DNA from: JADMII01 sp036278595
GTDB taxonomy: Bacteria; Chloroflexota; Dehalococcoidia; DSTF01; JACRBR01
NCBI GenBank assembly: GCA_036278595.1
Contig: DASUKS010000281.1
Coordinates: 1-14,816, forward strand
DNA: 14,816 nucleotides
Reading direction: 5' to 3'
Under the pieces are notes generated by a model that was not told the origin of the DNA, made no database searches, and saw nothing but the letters and a program-made list of their open reading frames with translations. The position numbers and the translations under genes were made by a program. Of this stretch, positions 8,094 to 14,610 are shown piece by piece. The stretch's first letter is position 1. Every line of letters starts with the position of its first letter.

Positions 8094-8281
8094 CCGATTC
8101 GAGGCGCGAGGGCAGAGCCGAGGAGCGAGGGAAGGAGATGTGGACGCGGGAAGAGACCCCGCTCGCCCTGCGTCACTCATTGATCGGCTGGAGGCGGCCG
8201 ATACGGCGTGCGGTGGTGAGCGTACGCGGCCGCGGCCGGATGCGTGATGCGGGCCACGCCTTCACCATCGCTCCGTGATCT

Positions 8282-8306
8282 GCGCGGCTGCATTGAGAGG
8301 CCGCGC
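8282..8306. repeat. Hairpin upstream of the arsR-arsC promoter
   Basis: GCGCGGC and GCCGCGC pair perfectly over 7 bp around an 11-nt loop. It may insulate the divergent aspS and arsR-arsC promoters or bind a regulator; neither is shown. Confidence 0.35.
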
Positions 8307-8326
8307 CCGTGACCGCGGAAAATCAT

Positions 8327-8342
8327 ATCAATCCGTATTGAT
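8327..8342. promoter_or_regulatory. ArsR/SmtB-type operator
   Basis: ATCAATCCGTATTGAT is an inverted repeat (ATCAAT and ATTGAT) and fits the TCAA-N6-TTGA form frequent for ArsR-family sites. A further half site, ATTGAT, follows at 8354-8359. It overlaps the likely -35 region (TTGATC 8338-8343) of the gene it precedes, as expected for autorepression. Confidence 0.65.
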
Positions 8343-8361
8343 CCATCTATGCTGATTGATG

Positions 8362-8367
8362 TAAGCT
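8362..8367 (+). promoter_or_regulatory. Probable arsR-arsC -10 box, leaderless start
   Basis: TAAGCT ends 7 nt before ATG 8375 and lies 18 bp after TTGATC (8338-8343). There is no Shine-Dalgarno sequence. Confidence 0.5.
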
Positions 8368-8374
8368 CGGCAGC

Positions 8375-9148
8375 ATGAATGCCGGGACGCGCCCGAAGGC
8401 CACGCCGCCGCCCTTCCTTCAGCTCGCGGGGCATCCGCTGCGATGGCAGCTGCTCAGCGAGCTTGCGCGCAGCGACCGGCAGGTGCGCGAGCTGACGGCC
8501 GCGCTCGGCAGGCCGCAGAACCTGGTCTCGTACCATCTCGCGCGCTTACGATCCGCGCGGCTGGTGTCGGCGCGGCGCAGCTCCGCCGACGGGCGCGACG
8601 CCTACTACAGCGTCGACCTCGCACGCTGCGGCGAGTTGCTGGTGGCGGCGGGCGGCGCGCTGCACCCGGGGCTCGCGCTGGCACCGCCGGCCGCGGAGCG
8701 CGATGGCGGCGATCCCCATCCGGCGCGGGTGCTCTTCCTGTGCACCGGGAACAGCACGCGCTCGCAGATAGCGGAGGCGCTGCTGCGGCACCTGGCCGGC
8801 GACGCGGTCGAGGTGCAGAGCGCCGGCAGCCAGCCGAAGAGCGTGCATCCCAACGCGGTGCGGACCATGCGCGAGCACGGGATCGACATCGGCGGGCAGC
8901 AGGCGAAGCACCTGCGCACGTTTGCGCGGCGGCGGTTTGACTACGTGATCACGCTCTGCGACCGCGTGCGCGAGGTGTGTCCCGACTTCCCCGGCGGGCC
9001 GGAGCGTATCCACTGGAGCATCGCCGACCCCTCCCTCGAGGGGGGTTCGGACGAGGAGAGCTATCCGGCGTTCCAGCGCACGGCGGCGGAGATCGAGCGC
9101 CGCGTGCGGTTTCTGCTTCACGTCATCCAGCAGTCAGCAAGGAGGTAA
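8375..9148 (+). CDS. ArsR-ArsC fusion: HTH regulator fused to thioredoxin-type arsenate reductase
   Basis: A 257-residue two-domain protein. Residues 14-95 are an ArsR/SmtB winged helix (LVSYHLARLR, residues 50-59, is the recognition helix, followed by the wing). Residues about 115-257 are a low-molecular-weight phosphatase fold ArsC: P-loop CTGNSTRS with Cys123 and Arg129, a second pair Cys195-X6-Cys202 (TLCDRVREVC) equal in spacing to the Cys82/Cys89 pair of thioredoxin-coupled ArsC, and general acid Asp218 in ADPS. All parts for arsenate reduction are present. The HTH half lacks the alpha-3 CxC arsenite site of classical ArsR; its only cysteine is in LARCGELL. The start follows an ArsR-type operator and a -10 box. 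The following VOC gene starts 3 nt after the stop. No arsB/acr3 pump gene is in view. Confidence 0.9.
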   Translation: MNAGTRPKATPPPFLQLAGHPLRWQLLSELARSDRQVRELTAALGRPQNLVSYHLARLRSARLVSARRSSADGRDAYYSVDLARCGELLVAAGGALHPGLALAPPAAERDGGDPHPARVLFLCTGNSTRSQIAEALLRHLAGDAVEVQSAGSQPKSVHPNAVRTMREHGIDIGGQQAKHLRTFARRRFDYVITLCDRVREVCPDFPGGPERIHWSIADPSLEGGSDEESYPAFQRTAAEIERRVRFLLHVIQQSARR

Positions 9149-9151
9149 GTG

Positions 9152-9532
9152 ATGCCCGACGAGATCATCAACGTCCGGTATATCGTCCACGACGTGGCGT
9201 CGGCGGTCGACTTCTACACGAAGCATTTCGGCTTCAAGACCGGCATGAACGCGCCTGCGTTCGCCGATGTCTTTCGCGGCAACCTGCGGTTGCTGCTGAG
9301 CGGGCCGCAGAGCTCGGCGGGCCGGGCGCTCCCGGACGGTGCGCAGCCGGTGGCCGGCGGCTGGAACCGCATCCACTTCATCGTCGATGACATCGCAGCG
9401 GAGGTAGAGCGGCTGCGGGCCGAAGGAGTCCGTTTCCGGAGCGATGTCATCAGCGGCCCCGGCGGGCAGCAGATCGTGCTCGACGATCCGTCCGGGAATC
9501 CAATCGAGCTGTTCCAGCCGGCCGCGCCGTAA
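9152..9532 (+). CDS. VOC-superfamily (glyoxalase/dioxygenase fold) protein
   Basis: A 126-residue single VOC module with paired beta-alpha-beta-beta-beta repeats. The first repeat is VRYIVHDVASAVDFYTKHFG and the second is RIHFIVDDIAAEVERLRAEG, ending in DPSGNPIELFQP with the usual C-terminal Glu ligand. Start ATG 9152 is preferred over GTG 9149 because an AAGGAGG Shine-Dalgarno sequence (9139-9145) lies 6 nt upstream, within the 3' end of the arsR-arsC gene. It is therefore almost certainly co-transcribed with it. Members include glyoxalase I, fosfomycin and bleomycin resistance proteins and ArsI C-As lyases. The protein has no cysteine, so it is not ArsI, which binds trivalent arsenic through a cysteine pair. 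The exact function is unknown. Confidence 0.87.
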   Translation: MPDEIINVRYIVHDVASAVDFYTKHFGFKTGMNAPAFADVFRGNLRLLLSGPQSSAGRALPDGAQPVAGGWNRIHFIVDDIAAEVERLRAEGVRFRSDVISGPGGQQIVLDDPSGNPIELFQPAAP

Positions 9533-9602
9533 CGAACCGCCGACGGCTAGGCTGAGATATTAGTCACCGGCGGAACATCCGCGGGCCGCTGTGCGTCTGA
9601 CA

Positions 9603-9608
9603 TATCAT
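9603..9608 (+). promoter_or_regulatory. Probable lipoprotein -10 box, leaderless start
   Basis: TATCAT ends 7 nt before ATG 9616. The earlier in-frame ATG at 9607 overlaps the box and is therefore a less likely start. Confidence 0.45.
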
Positions 9609-9615
9609 GGGGCCG

Positions 9616-10197
9616 ATGCGCCGCAGGCTGCTGCCGCTCTCGATGTTGGGCGCGCTCGCGCTCGGTGCGATCGCGTTGGCCGCGTGCGGCTCGTCCGGTG
9701 CGAGCGCGACGCCCACGCGCGCGTACCTCGTGCAGGACTGCCCCGGCGGCCAAACGAGCGTGCCGCTCTGCGCGACCGCCGAGGCGCGACGCACGCCGCT
9801 CGGCGCCCCGACGCGCTACAACTCGCCGACGCCGGCCCTGGCAGGTGCGGCCGTGCCCGGGACGCCGGGCGCGAGCGGCATCGAAGGCACGGTGCTGCTG
9901 GGACCGACGTGCCCGGTGGAGCGTACCGACAGTCCGTGCCCGCCGCGGGCCGCGGCCAACCTCGCAGTACACATCTACGCCGGAGGGGAGTCGGGCATGT
10001 ACGTCGCGAACGTGCTGACCGATGCCGAGGGACGCTTCCGCATCGATCTTCCGCCCGGCTCGTACACGCTTGACGGCCCTTGCAGCGGCCCGATGAAGTG
10101 CATTGTCGCGTACCCGCGCCTCGAGGCGATGAGGGTCACCGTTACGCCCGGTACCTATACGGAGGTCACGGTGCGCGGCGACACCGGCATCCGCTAA
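9616..10197 (+). CDS. Secreted lipoprotein with carboxypeptidase-regulatory-like domain
   Basis: A 193-residue exported protein. The N-terminus MRRRLLPLSMLGALALGA is a typical lipoprotein signal, ending in lipobox LAAC with lipidated Cys24. A Ser/Thr/Pro-rich low-complexity region runs to about residue 85. Residues about 89-193 form a beta-sandwich-like repeat: GIEGTVLLGPTCPVE (Cys99, with Cys108 nearby), TDAEGRFRIDLPPGSYTL, then a Cys pair (GPCSGPMKC), then VTVTPGTYTEVTV. The TD.GRF..LPPG.Y pattern is that of carboxypeptidase-regulatory or SpaA-like domains used in extracellular binding. The four domain cysteines could make two disulphides. There is no enzymatic motif. Start ATG 9616 is chosen from the -10 box; ATG 9607 adds three residues. 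Confidence 0.82.
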   Translation: MRRRLLPLSMLGALALGAIALAACGSSGASATPTRAYLVQDCPGGQTSVPLCATAEARRTPLGAPTRYNSPTPALAGAAVPGTPGASGIEGTVLLGPTCPVERTDSPCPPRAAANLAVHIYAGGESGMYVANVLTDAEGRFRIDLPPGSYTLDGPCSGPMKCIVAYPRLEAMRVTVTPGTYTEVTVRGDTGIR

Positions 10198-10368
10198 CGC
10201 GGGGAGTACGGAGCCGGTGCGTCCGGCGGCCGCCCACGGCGCATCCCTCGCATCACTCGCATCTCTGCCCCTCTTCCCGGTCCTCAGTCGCCTTGGCGGG
10301 CACGAAATAGTCCAACGATCGATGCCGAATGGTAGGAATGCACCTGATGCCCGTGCGCCGCCCCGCCG

Positions 10369-10374
10369 TATATT
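10369..10374 (+). promoter_or_regulatory. Probable membrane-protein -10 box within a small hairpin
   Basis: TATATT predicts a transcript start near 10381, about 20 nt before ATG 10401. The box is the loop of CCCGCC (10362-10367) and GGCGGG (10377-10382), a perfect 6-bp inverted repeat, which may be an operator. Confidence 0.4.
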
Positions 10375-10400
10375 TGGGCGGGACTGGAGAGGAGCGCCAC

Positions 10401-11138
10401 ATGTGGGTCTTTGTCGGTCTACTGCCTACGGTCATGATCGGTGGGCTCATCATCGGCGGGATCGTGCTCGTCGTGCGACGCGGCGGCGATGGCTGGAACA
10501 TCCAGTTCCCCGGCGTGCTGCGCGCCTACGTCGCGCTGGCGATGCTCGTCGGCGTGTTCCTTGTCGCGGCCGGGGCCGGTCTGTTGCTGAAGGCGGGATT
10601 CGCGAGCGCGGGGACGCGGGACTTCAGCTACAACGCGCAAACGTACACATCCTACGCGCCACTGTCGGGGAGCGACGGCCTGGCGCCCGGCGCGGCCCGC
10701 ACGGAGCAGACGATCGATCCTTCGGACAGCGCGATCCGCGACGACGTTGCGAGCGGCATCTCGCTCGTGTTCGTCGGCGCGGTGTTGTTCGCGGTGCACG
10801 CGTTCGGCGCGACGATGCTGCGGCGGCAGCACGCGGCGGGCGAGCGGGTCGCGACGCGCGCATACAATCTCACCGGCCTCGCCGTTGCGACGTTCGGGTT
10901 CATCGGCACGGGCGCGCAGGCATTGAACGACATCGTGCGGCGCTATGTCGTCGGCGGCGACATCGCGCAGGCGTTCGAAGTAAGACACCCGGGCGGATCG
11001 CTGTCAGTCGCGGTGGTGCTGTTTCCGCTCGTGCTGTGGTTCGCGTGGCGCACGTGGGACGAACTCGGCGGCAACGGCGCGCACGACGGGGTACGCGTGG
11101 CACCGGGCGGCGCGCCGGAAGCGACCGGCGCTCTGTAA
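10401..11138 (+). CDS. Integral membrane protein, five predicted helices, function unknown
   Basis: A 245-residue protein. Hydrophobic segments lie at about 3-25, 39-63, 117-140, 156-176 and 200-217. A polar loop of about 50 residues (68-115), rich in Tyr, Ser and Asp, separates helices 2 and 3, and a His/Arg-rich loop follows helix 3. There are no enzymatic or transporter motifs. The overall plan resembles small uncharacterised DUF5671-like membrane proteins, but this is not certain. Start ATG 10401 has AGAGGAG 6 nt upstream; an upstream in-frame ATG at 10329 is rejected. The gene is flanked by a lipoprotein gene and a LysR gene, both apparently with separate promoters. The preceding 203-bp gap (10198-10400) holds nothing else clear. 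Confidence 0.75.
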   Translation: MWVFVGLLPTVMIGGLIIGGIVLVVRRGGDGWNIQFPGVLRAYVALAMLVGVFLVAAGAGLLLKAGFASAGTRDFSYNAQTYTSYAPLSGSDGLAPGAARTEQTIDPSDSAIRDDVASGISLVFVGAVLFAVHAFGATMLRRQHAAGERVATRAYNLTGLAVATFGFIGTGAQALNDIVRRYVVGGDIAQAFEVRHPGGSLSVAVVLFPLVLWFAWRTWDELGGNGAHDGVRVAPGGAPEATGAL

Positions 11139-11258
11139 CGTGGACGCGGCGACCGCCCGCAAGGTGATGGAATCACGAGCGAGCGCGTTTCGGATGGCGC
11201 TACGCGGCCCGGGCCAAGCACAAAAGAGCGCGCTTGAAATCGATGGCGTCCGGTGGCA

Positions 11259-11290
11259 CACTATCGTCTCTATAGATAGCGCCGATAGTG
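11259..11290. promoter_or_regulatory. Nested palindromic operator upstream of the LysR gene
   Basis: Outer arms CACTATCG (11259-11266) and CGATAGTG (11283-11290) are perfect complements. Inside them CTATAGATAG (11270-11279) is a second inverted repeat, CTAT and ATAG. TATAGA (11271-11276) can also serve as a -10 box, with the transcript starting near 11283. This is a likely LysR self-binding site with the promoter embedded in it. Confidence 0.6.
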
Positions 11291-11300
11291 ACAGCCGCCC

Positions 11301-12251
11301 GTGCCCGGGCCGCTGACGGTCGATGTGGATCTCGGGCAGATAGAAGCCTTCGTGCAGGTCGCCCAGCACCGCAGCTTCAGCAAAGCCGCGGAATCGCTGT
11401 TCCTCACGCAGCCGTCCGTGACCGCGCGCATCCAGTCGCTCGAGCGCGACCTTGGCGAATCGCTCTTCGAGCGCAACGGCCGTGGCGTGCGGCTGACGGA
11501 GATGGGCGCGTCGTTTCTGCCGTACGCGCGGCGCGCATTGAAGGCGCTGCAGGACGGCCGCGACGCGATCGAGGGCATGCGCAACCTGGAACTCGGCACG
11601 CTGAAGCTCGGCTGCGCGCTCACCGTTTCGACCTACGTGCTGCCGGGCATCCTCAAGCAGTACTGCTCGCTGTATCCCGGCGTCGAAGTCAGCGTCCACA
11701 CGGGGCGCTCGGAGCAGGTGCTGCAGATGGTGCTGAACGACGAGGTGCACTGCGCATTGGAGCGCACGGTGCATCACCCCGAGATCACGACGGTGGCGCT
11801 GTACGAAGACGACCTCGTGCTGGTTGCGGCGCCGGGGCATCGATTCGCGCGCACCGGCACGGCGACGCTCGACGAGATCGGGCGCGAGTCGCTGATCCTC
11901 TTCGACCGGGGTTCGAGCTACACGGCGCTGATCCAGACGCTCTTCCGCCAGAACGGCATCGTCCCGCGCACGACGATGGAGCTGGACACGATCGAGGCGA
12001 CGAAGAAGATGGTTGAGGAGGGGCTGGGCATCGCGATGCTGCCGAAGGTCTCGACCGACCGCGAGCTGACGATCGGCACGCTTATCCCGATCGTGGTGAC
12101 GAACGCCGCGATGCCGCGGCGGCAGATCTCGCTCATCTACCGCAAGAACCGCAAGCACCTGCGGTCGGTGCAGGCGTTCTTCTCGCTGCTCGGCGAGCTG
12201 TACGCGGTGAAGCTCCCGGAGCCGGCGGCGGTCACACCCGGCGCGGCCTGA
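11301..12251 (+). CDS. LysR-family transcriptional regulator
   Basis: A 316-residue LysR-type regulator. The N-terminal winged HTH covers residues about 10-70: QIEAFVQVAQHRSFSKAAES, LFLTQPSVTARIQSLERDLG, then LFERNGRGVRLTEMG. A linker helix follows, and then a periplasmic-binding-protein-like effector domain at about 98-300 (GTLKLGCALTVSTYVLPGIL; EEGLGIAMLPK). It resembles CysL/CbbR-type members, but the effector and target are not readable. GTG 11301 is the first start after an in-frame stop at 11289-11291. GTG 11325 (308 residues) is an alternative and would begin right at DLGQIEAFV. No Shine-Dalgarno sequence is evident at either. There is no adjacent divergent target, so autoregulation through the upstream palindrome is the best-supported role. 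Confidence 0.92.
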   Translation: MPGPLTVDVDLGQIEAFVQVAQHRSFSKAAESLFLTQPSVTARIQSLERDLGESLFERNGRGVRLTEMGASFLPYARRALKALQDGRDAIEGMRNLELGTLKLGCALTVSTYVLPGILKQYCSLYPGVEVSVHTGRSEQVLQMVLNDEVHCALERTVHHPEITTVALYEDDLVLVAAPGHRFARTGTATLDEIGRESLILFDRGSSYTALIQTLFRQNGIVPRTTMELDTIEATKKMVEEGLGIAMLPKVSTDRELTIGTLIPIVVTNAAMPRRQISLIYRKNRKHLRSVQAFFSLLGELYAVKLPEPAAVTPGAA

Positions 12252-12261
12252 GTCGAGGCAA

Positions 12262-12292
12262 CGCAGGCCGCCCGCCGGCGGGCGGCACTGCG
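12262..12292. terminator. Strong hairpin between convergent genes, likely bidirectional terminator
   Basis: A perfect 20-bp palindrome at 12267-12286 (GCCGCCCGCC with GGCGGGCGGC) is extended by CGCAG and CTGCG, with one bulged base. It lies 11 nt after the LysR stop and 19 bp from the facing stop of the membrane protein gene. There is no U tract, so stem-only or Rho-assisted ending is inferred. Confidence 0.6.
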
Positions 12293-12310
12293 GTCAGTCT
12301 GCGGTGCGAC

Positions 12311-12970
12311 TCAGGCCGGGACGCGTTCGGACACCGGCATGCGCGCGGCGGCTGTCGCTTCGCGGAGGTACAGCCCGACGCTCATCACGACGGCCCAGAA
12401 CAGGAAGGCGTAGCCCGGGATCCAGAAAAACGAGCCGAGCGTGATGAACACCAGCGCGTAGCAGGCAATGTAGAACGGCTTCGTCACGAGGCGAGAGCGC
12501 ATGGCGGCAATTGTGTACAGCAGCGACGTAAGCGTGAAGGCCGCGAAGCCCACGCCAAGCATCAGCGCGGCGCCGCCCTGTGTGAATGCCACCGCCACGT
12601 CCACGCCGACGAATTTCGCGCCGGGTGAGCCGGCGTCGAGAGCCATCGTCGGGCCGCACATCACCGCAGCGCCGGCCGCCGATGCAACGATCCCGAACAT
12701 CGCTGACGAGAACGCCACGCGTGTCAGCACCGTCTGCTCAAACCGTGCGCTCAACTCGTTGAAGAACCAAACCATCGCGAGGCATCCCAGCGCGAACACC
12801 CAGAACAGCACGAACGCCGTGTTCATCTTGGTGTCGTTGTTGTAATAGTCCGTCACGGCCTGCGACTTCGAGCCGCCGAGGCCCGGGATCGTCACAGCGA
12901 TGGCAAAGCCGATGCCGAACACGACGGCGGCTACGATGGCGCTCAACACAAGTCGTTGGCGTGAAGTCAC
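12311..12970 (-). CDS. Integral membrane protein, about six predicted helices, function unknown
   Basis: A 219-residue protein. Hydrophobic segments lie at about 8-28, 50-70, 86-106, 127-156, 166-184 and 186-202. A short polar loop (SKSQAVTDYYNNDTKM) follows helix 1. Helix 5/6 contains GSFFWIPGYAF. The C-terminal tail is short, polar and Ala/Arg-rich. No catalytic or transport motif was found and no family is recognised. Start GTG 12970 is chosen because GGAGGG lies 7 nt upstream and the protein then begins MTSRQR just before helix 1. The frame is open a further 25 codons to a TTG, but those residues are polar and precede the ribosome site. The gene is convergent with LysR; its promoter was not identified. 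Confidence 0.78.
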   Translation of the reverse strand: MTSRQRLVLSAIVAAVVFGIGFAIAVTIPGLGGSKSQAVTDYYNNDTKMNTAFVLFWVFALGCLAMVWFFNELSARFEQTVLTRVAFSSAMFGIVASAAGAAVMCGPTMALDAGSPGAKFVGVDVAVAFTQGGAALMLGVGFAAFTLTSLLYTIAAMRSRLVTKPFYIACYALVFITLGSFFWIPGYAFLFWAVVMSVGLYLREATAAARMPVSERVPA

Positions 12971-13137
12971 GAGTAAGCCCTCCAGGCGAACTAGCTCAGG
13001 ATTCCTGTTGGCGCGCACTCTGTCGTATGCAGATAGGTGGGGCAAGGGCGTTGGGCGTTAGTTGGGGAAATCTCATGTGGAGATTGCAAACTGTCGCGCG
13101 CACGGAGGGCCGATGTCGAGAGCCTGCCTCTTTGAAC

Positions 13138-13180
13138 CACAGATAGCCATGCCGCGGGAGCGACCCTGGGTGATGAACAT
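13138..13180. repeat. Dispersed repeat, family C, copy 1
   Basis: CAGATAGCCATGCCGCGGGA followed by GCG, ACCCTGGGTGATGA and ACAT. The second copy, 13294-13337, differs mainly by an inserted GGC before ACCCTGGG and one extra A. A partial family A unit (ACCACAGAT) overlaps its left end. The whole region 12971-13521 has no credible gene and is a patchwork of such repeats. Confidence 0.75.
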
Positions 13181-13200
13181 TGCGGGCGTGCCCGCAAGGA

Positions 13201-13231
13201 CCTAACCCCCGGCCCCTTCCCTAAGGGAAGG
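13201..13231. repeat. Dispersed repeat, family D, palindromic
   Basis: CCTAACCCCCGGCCCCTTCC followed by CTAAGGGAAGG. Its core is an 8-bp inverted repeat, CCTTCCCT (13215-13222) and AGGGAAGG (13224-13231), with one central base. Only one copy is in this window. It lies between the two family C copies. Confidence 0.5.
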
Positions 13232-13293
13232 CGAGCTGCAATCGGCGAACGTTCTCGTGAGCGCGCGCTCACGTCCCGAAGCTATTTACAAGG

Positions 13294-13337
13294 CAGATAG
13301 CCATGCCGCGGGAGCGGCACCCTGGGTGATGAAACAT
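13294..13337. repeat. Dispersed repeat, family C, copy 2
   Basis: Direct repeat of 13140-13180, with matching ends CAGATAGCCATGCC and CCCTGGGTGATGAAACAT. The two copies are about 154 bp apart with family D between them. Confidence 0.75.
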
Positions 13338-13354
13338 GACCCGAAGTCCGGTGA

Positions 13355-13385
13355 CTTCATCCTGAGCGAAGCGAAGGATCTCTTC
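13355..13385. repeat. Dispersed repeat, family B (plus orientation)
   Basis: TTCATCCTGAGCGAAGCGAA followed by GGATCTCTTCG. It is the inverse orientation of the copies at 6127-6185 and 14773-14816. Confidence 0.7.
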
Positions 13386-13419
13386 GTGAACGAGGCGATT
13401 CCCGGATTGAACCCGATTT

Positions 13420-13446
13420 GCACGCAGATGACATAGATGGCCACAG
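13420..13446. repeat. Degenerate CAGATG repeat (family A)
   Basis: CACGCAGATGACATAGATGG followed by CCACAGG. This is a weaker version of the repeat seen at 3951-4007 and 14399-14465, located about 75 bp downstream of the nfo stop. Confidence 0.55.
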
Positions 13447-13521
13447 GTTTGCTTGGCTCGCTCAACGAGCGCGCACGGCTACCGGAGGCGCGGACATGGG
13501 CAAGCGCCAGCGACGTAGTGC

Positions 13522-14391
13522 CTACGCCTTCAGCCCGAGACGGGCGCGGATCTCCTTGAGTCGGTCGACGTTCGGCTTGTCGGGGCCCTTGCCGGCGCCG
13601 TTGAGCTTGTAGCCCGGGACCTCGAGTAGCAGCGGGACGTGTTGTAGCTCCTTCGAGCCGAGGAGCGCCTCGAAGCCGGCGAGGCCGATCTTGCCTTCGC
13701 CGATGTTCTCGTGCAGGTCGCGGCCGGCGCCGAGCTCCGTCTTCGAGTCGTTGCAGTGGATCGCGGCGACGTTCTTCGCGCCGATCTCCTTGTCCAGCTC
13801 TTTGAGCGTTGCCTTCACGCCCTCCGGTGTGCTGAGGTCGTAGCCGGCGGCGAAGGCGTGGCAGGTATCGATGCAGACGCGGGCGCGAGGGTTATCGATG
13901 CGGCGGAGGATCTCGCCGAGGTCGTGGAACTTTGAGCCGATGGTGTCGCCACCGCCGGCGGAGTTCTCGAAGATCAGCAGCGTTTCTTCGGGCGTCTCAT
14001 CGAGGACCTTCTGGCAGGCGGTGCAGATCTGTTCAAAGACGGCATCGAGCCCGAGACCCTTGTGGCTGCCGGTATGGAAGATCACGCCCTTCGCGCCGAT
14101 GCGGCCGGCGATGTTGAGGCTGCTGCGCAACGTGCTGGTGGACGTGCGGAAGATCTTGTCGTCGGCCGACGCGAGGTTCATCAGGTACTTGCCGTGGATA
14201 AAGACGGGGTCGATGCCGCTCTCGGCGTGGGTGGCGCGGAAGGCCTCGACCTGCTCGTCGGTGAGCTTCGCGGTGCCCCATTGCTGCGGCGCCGACTCGA
14301 ACATCTGCATGCACTCGGCGCCGATCGCCTGCGCGCGCTCGAACCCGGTCGCGGGGCCGCCTGCGGTGGAGACGTGTGCGCCAATCTTCAT
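13522..14391 (-). CDS. nfo: Deoxyribonuclease IV (endonuclease IV, AP endonuclease)
   Basis: A TIM-barrel, three-zinc AP endonuclease of base excision repair, 289 residues, of family length. The N-terminus MKIGAHVSTAGG is diagnostic. All nine metal ligands expected from the E. coli enzyme are present in order: His66, His106, Glu142, Asp175, His178, His212, Asp225, His227 and Glu257 (motifs FIHGKYLMNLAS, IFENSAGGG, CIDTCHAFAAGYD, HCNDSK, GRDLHENIG, LLEVPG). Start ATG 14391 matches the family. The open frame runs 41 codons further upstream through CAGATG repeats and is not real protein. No clear Shine-Dalgarno site is visible, and a CAGATG repeat begins only 8 bp before the start codon. Confidence 0.96.
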   Translation of the reverse strand: MKIGAHVSTAGGPATGFERAQAIGAECMQMFESAPQQWGTAKLTDEQVEAFRATHAESGIDPVFIHGKYLMNLASADDKIFRTSTSTLRSSLNIAGRIGAKGVIFHTGSHKGLGLDAVFEQICTACQKVLDETPEETLLIFENSAGGGDTIGSKFHDLGEILRRIDNPRARVCIDTCHAFAAGYDLSTPEGVKATLKELDKEIGAKNVAAIHCNDSKTELGAGRDLHENIGEGKIGLAGFEALLGSKELQHVPLLLEVPGYKLNGAGKGPDKPNVDRLKEIRARLGLKA

Positions 14392-14398
14392 GACGTTT

Positions 14399-14465
14399 GA
14401 TCCGCACATGACGCAGATGGGCGCAGATGTCTTGAAACCACAGATGTCACAGATGGGCACAGATA
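14399..14465. repeat. CAGATG repeat cluster (family A), directly upstream of nfo
   Basis: GATCCGCACATGACGCAGAT begins the block, followed by GGGCGCAGATG, then ACCACAGATGTCACAGATGG and GCACAGAT. It has the same order as the copy at 3951-4007. Its left edge is 8 bp from the nfo start codon, so it occupies the promoter or leader position of nfo. Confidence 0.85.
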
Positions 14466-14549
14466 TTGTCGGGTTGGATCGACGGGGAGCCGTGCGCTGT
14501 TCGGGTGTGACCATCGCGCACGGAGCGGCTCAACGGATCCATTTGCGAA

Positions 14550-14609
14550 CATCTGCGTCATCTGCGGATCGACGAAAGTATGTGTGGACAATTGTGCCAT
14601 CTGTGGGTT
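14550..14609. repeat. CAGATG repeat (family A), inverted copy
   Basis: On the minus strand GATCCGCAGATGACGCAGAT matches 14399-14418 with one mismatch, and ACCCACAGATGGCACA follows the same plan as the other block. The two copies face each other about 130 bp apart, forming a large imperfect inverted repeat upstream of nfo. Confidence 0.75.
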
Positions 14610-14610
14610 C

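Noticed and set aside
8043..8180. 46-codon N-terminal extension of aspS
   Set aside because: The GTG at 8042 has a proper Shine-Dalgarno site and the family N-terminus, and the aspS -10 box lies inside the extension.
9152..9532. VOC protein as ArsI C-As lyase because it adjoins an arsenic gene
   Set aside because: It has no cysteine, and ArsI needs a cysteine pair to bind trivalent organoarsenicals.
10329..10400. Upstream ATG of the five-helix membrane protein
   Set aside because: ATG 10401 has a Shine-Dalgarno site at correct distance, and the -10 box at 10369 lies inside the extension.
11259..11290. ModE-type molybdate operator (TATA-rich dyad)
   Set aside because: Arm sequence and spacing do not match the ModE consensus, no molybdate gene is near, and the adjacent gene is a LysR regulator.
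12971..13045. TTG-initiated extension of the six-helix membrane protein
   Set aside because: GGAGGG lies 7 nt before GTG 12970; the extension would read through this ribosome site and is polar and unremarkable.
14399..14465. CRISPR array suggested by evenly spaced short repeats
   Set aside because: Units are only 8-9 nt, adjacent and without unique spacers of constant length; no cas gene is present.
14392..14514. N-terminal extension of nfo containing two CxxC pairs that resemble a zinc finger
   Set aside because: The extra 41 codons are translation of the CAGATG repeats; family proteins begin at MKIGAHVS, which is ATG 14391.
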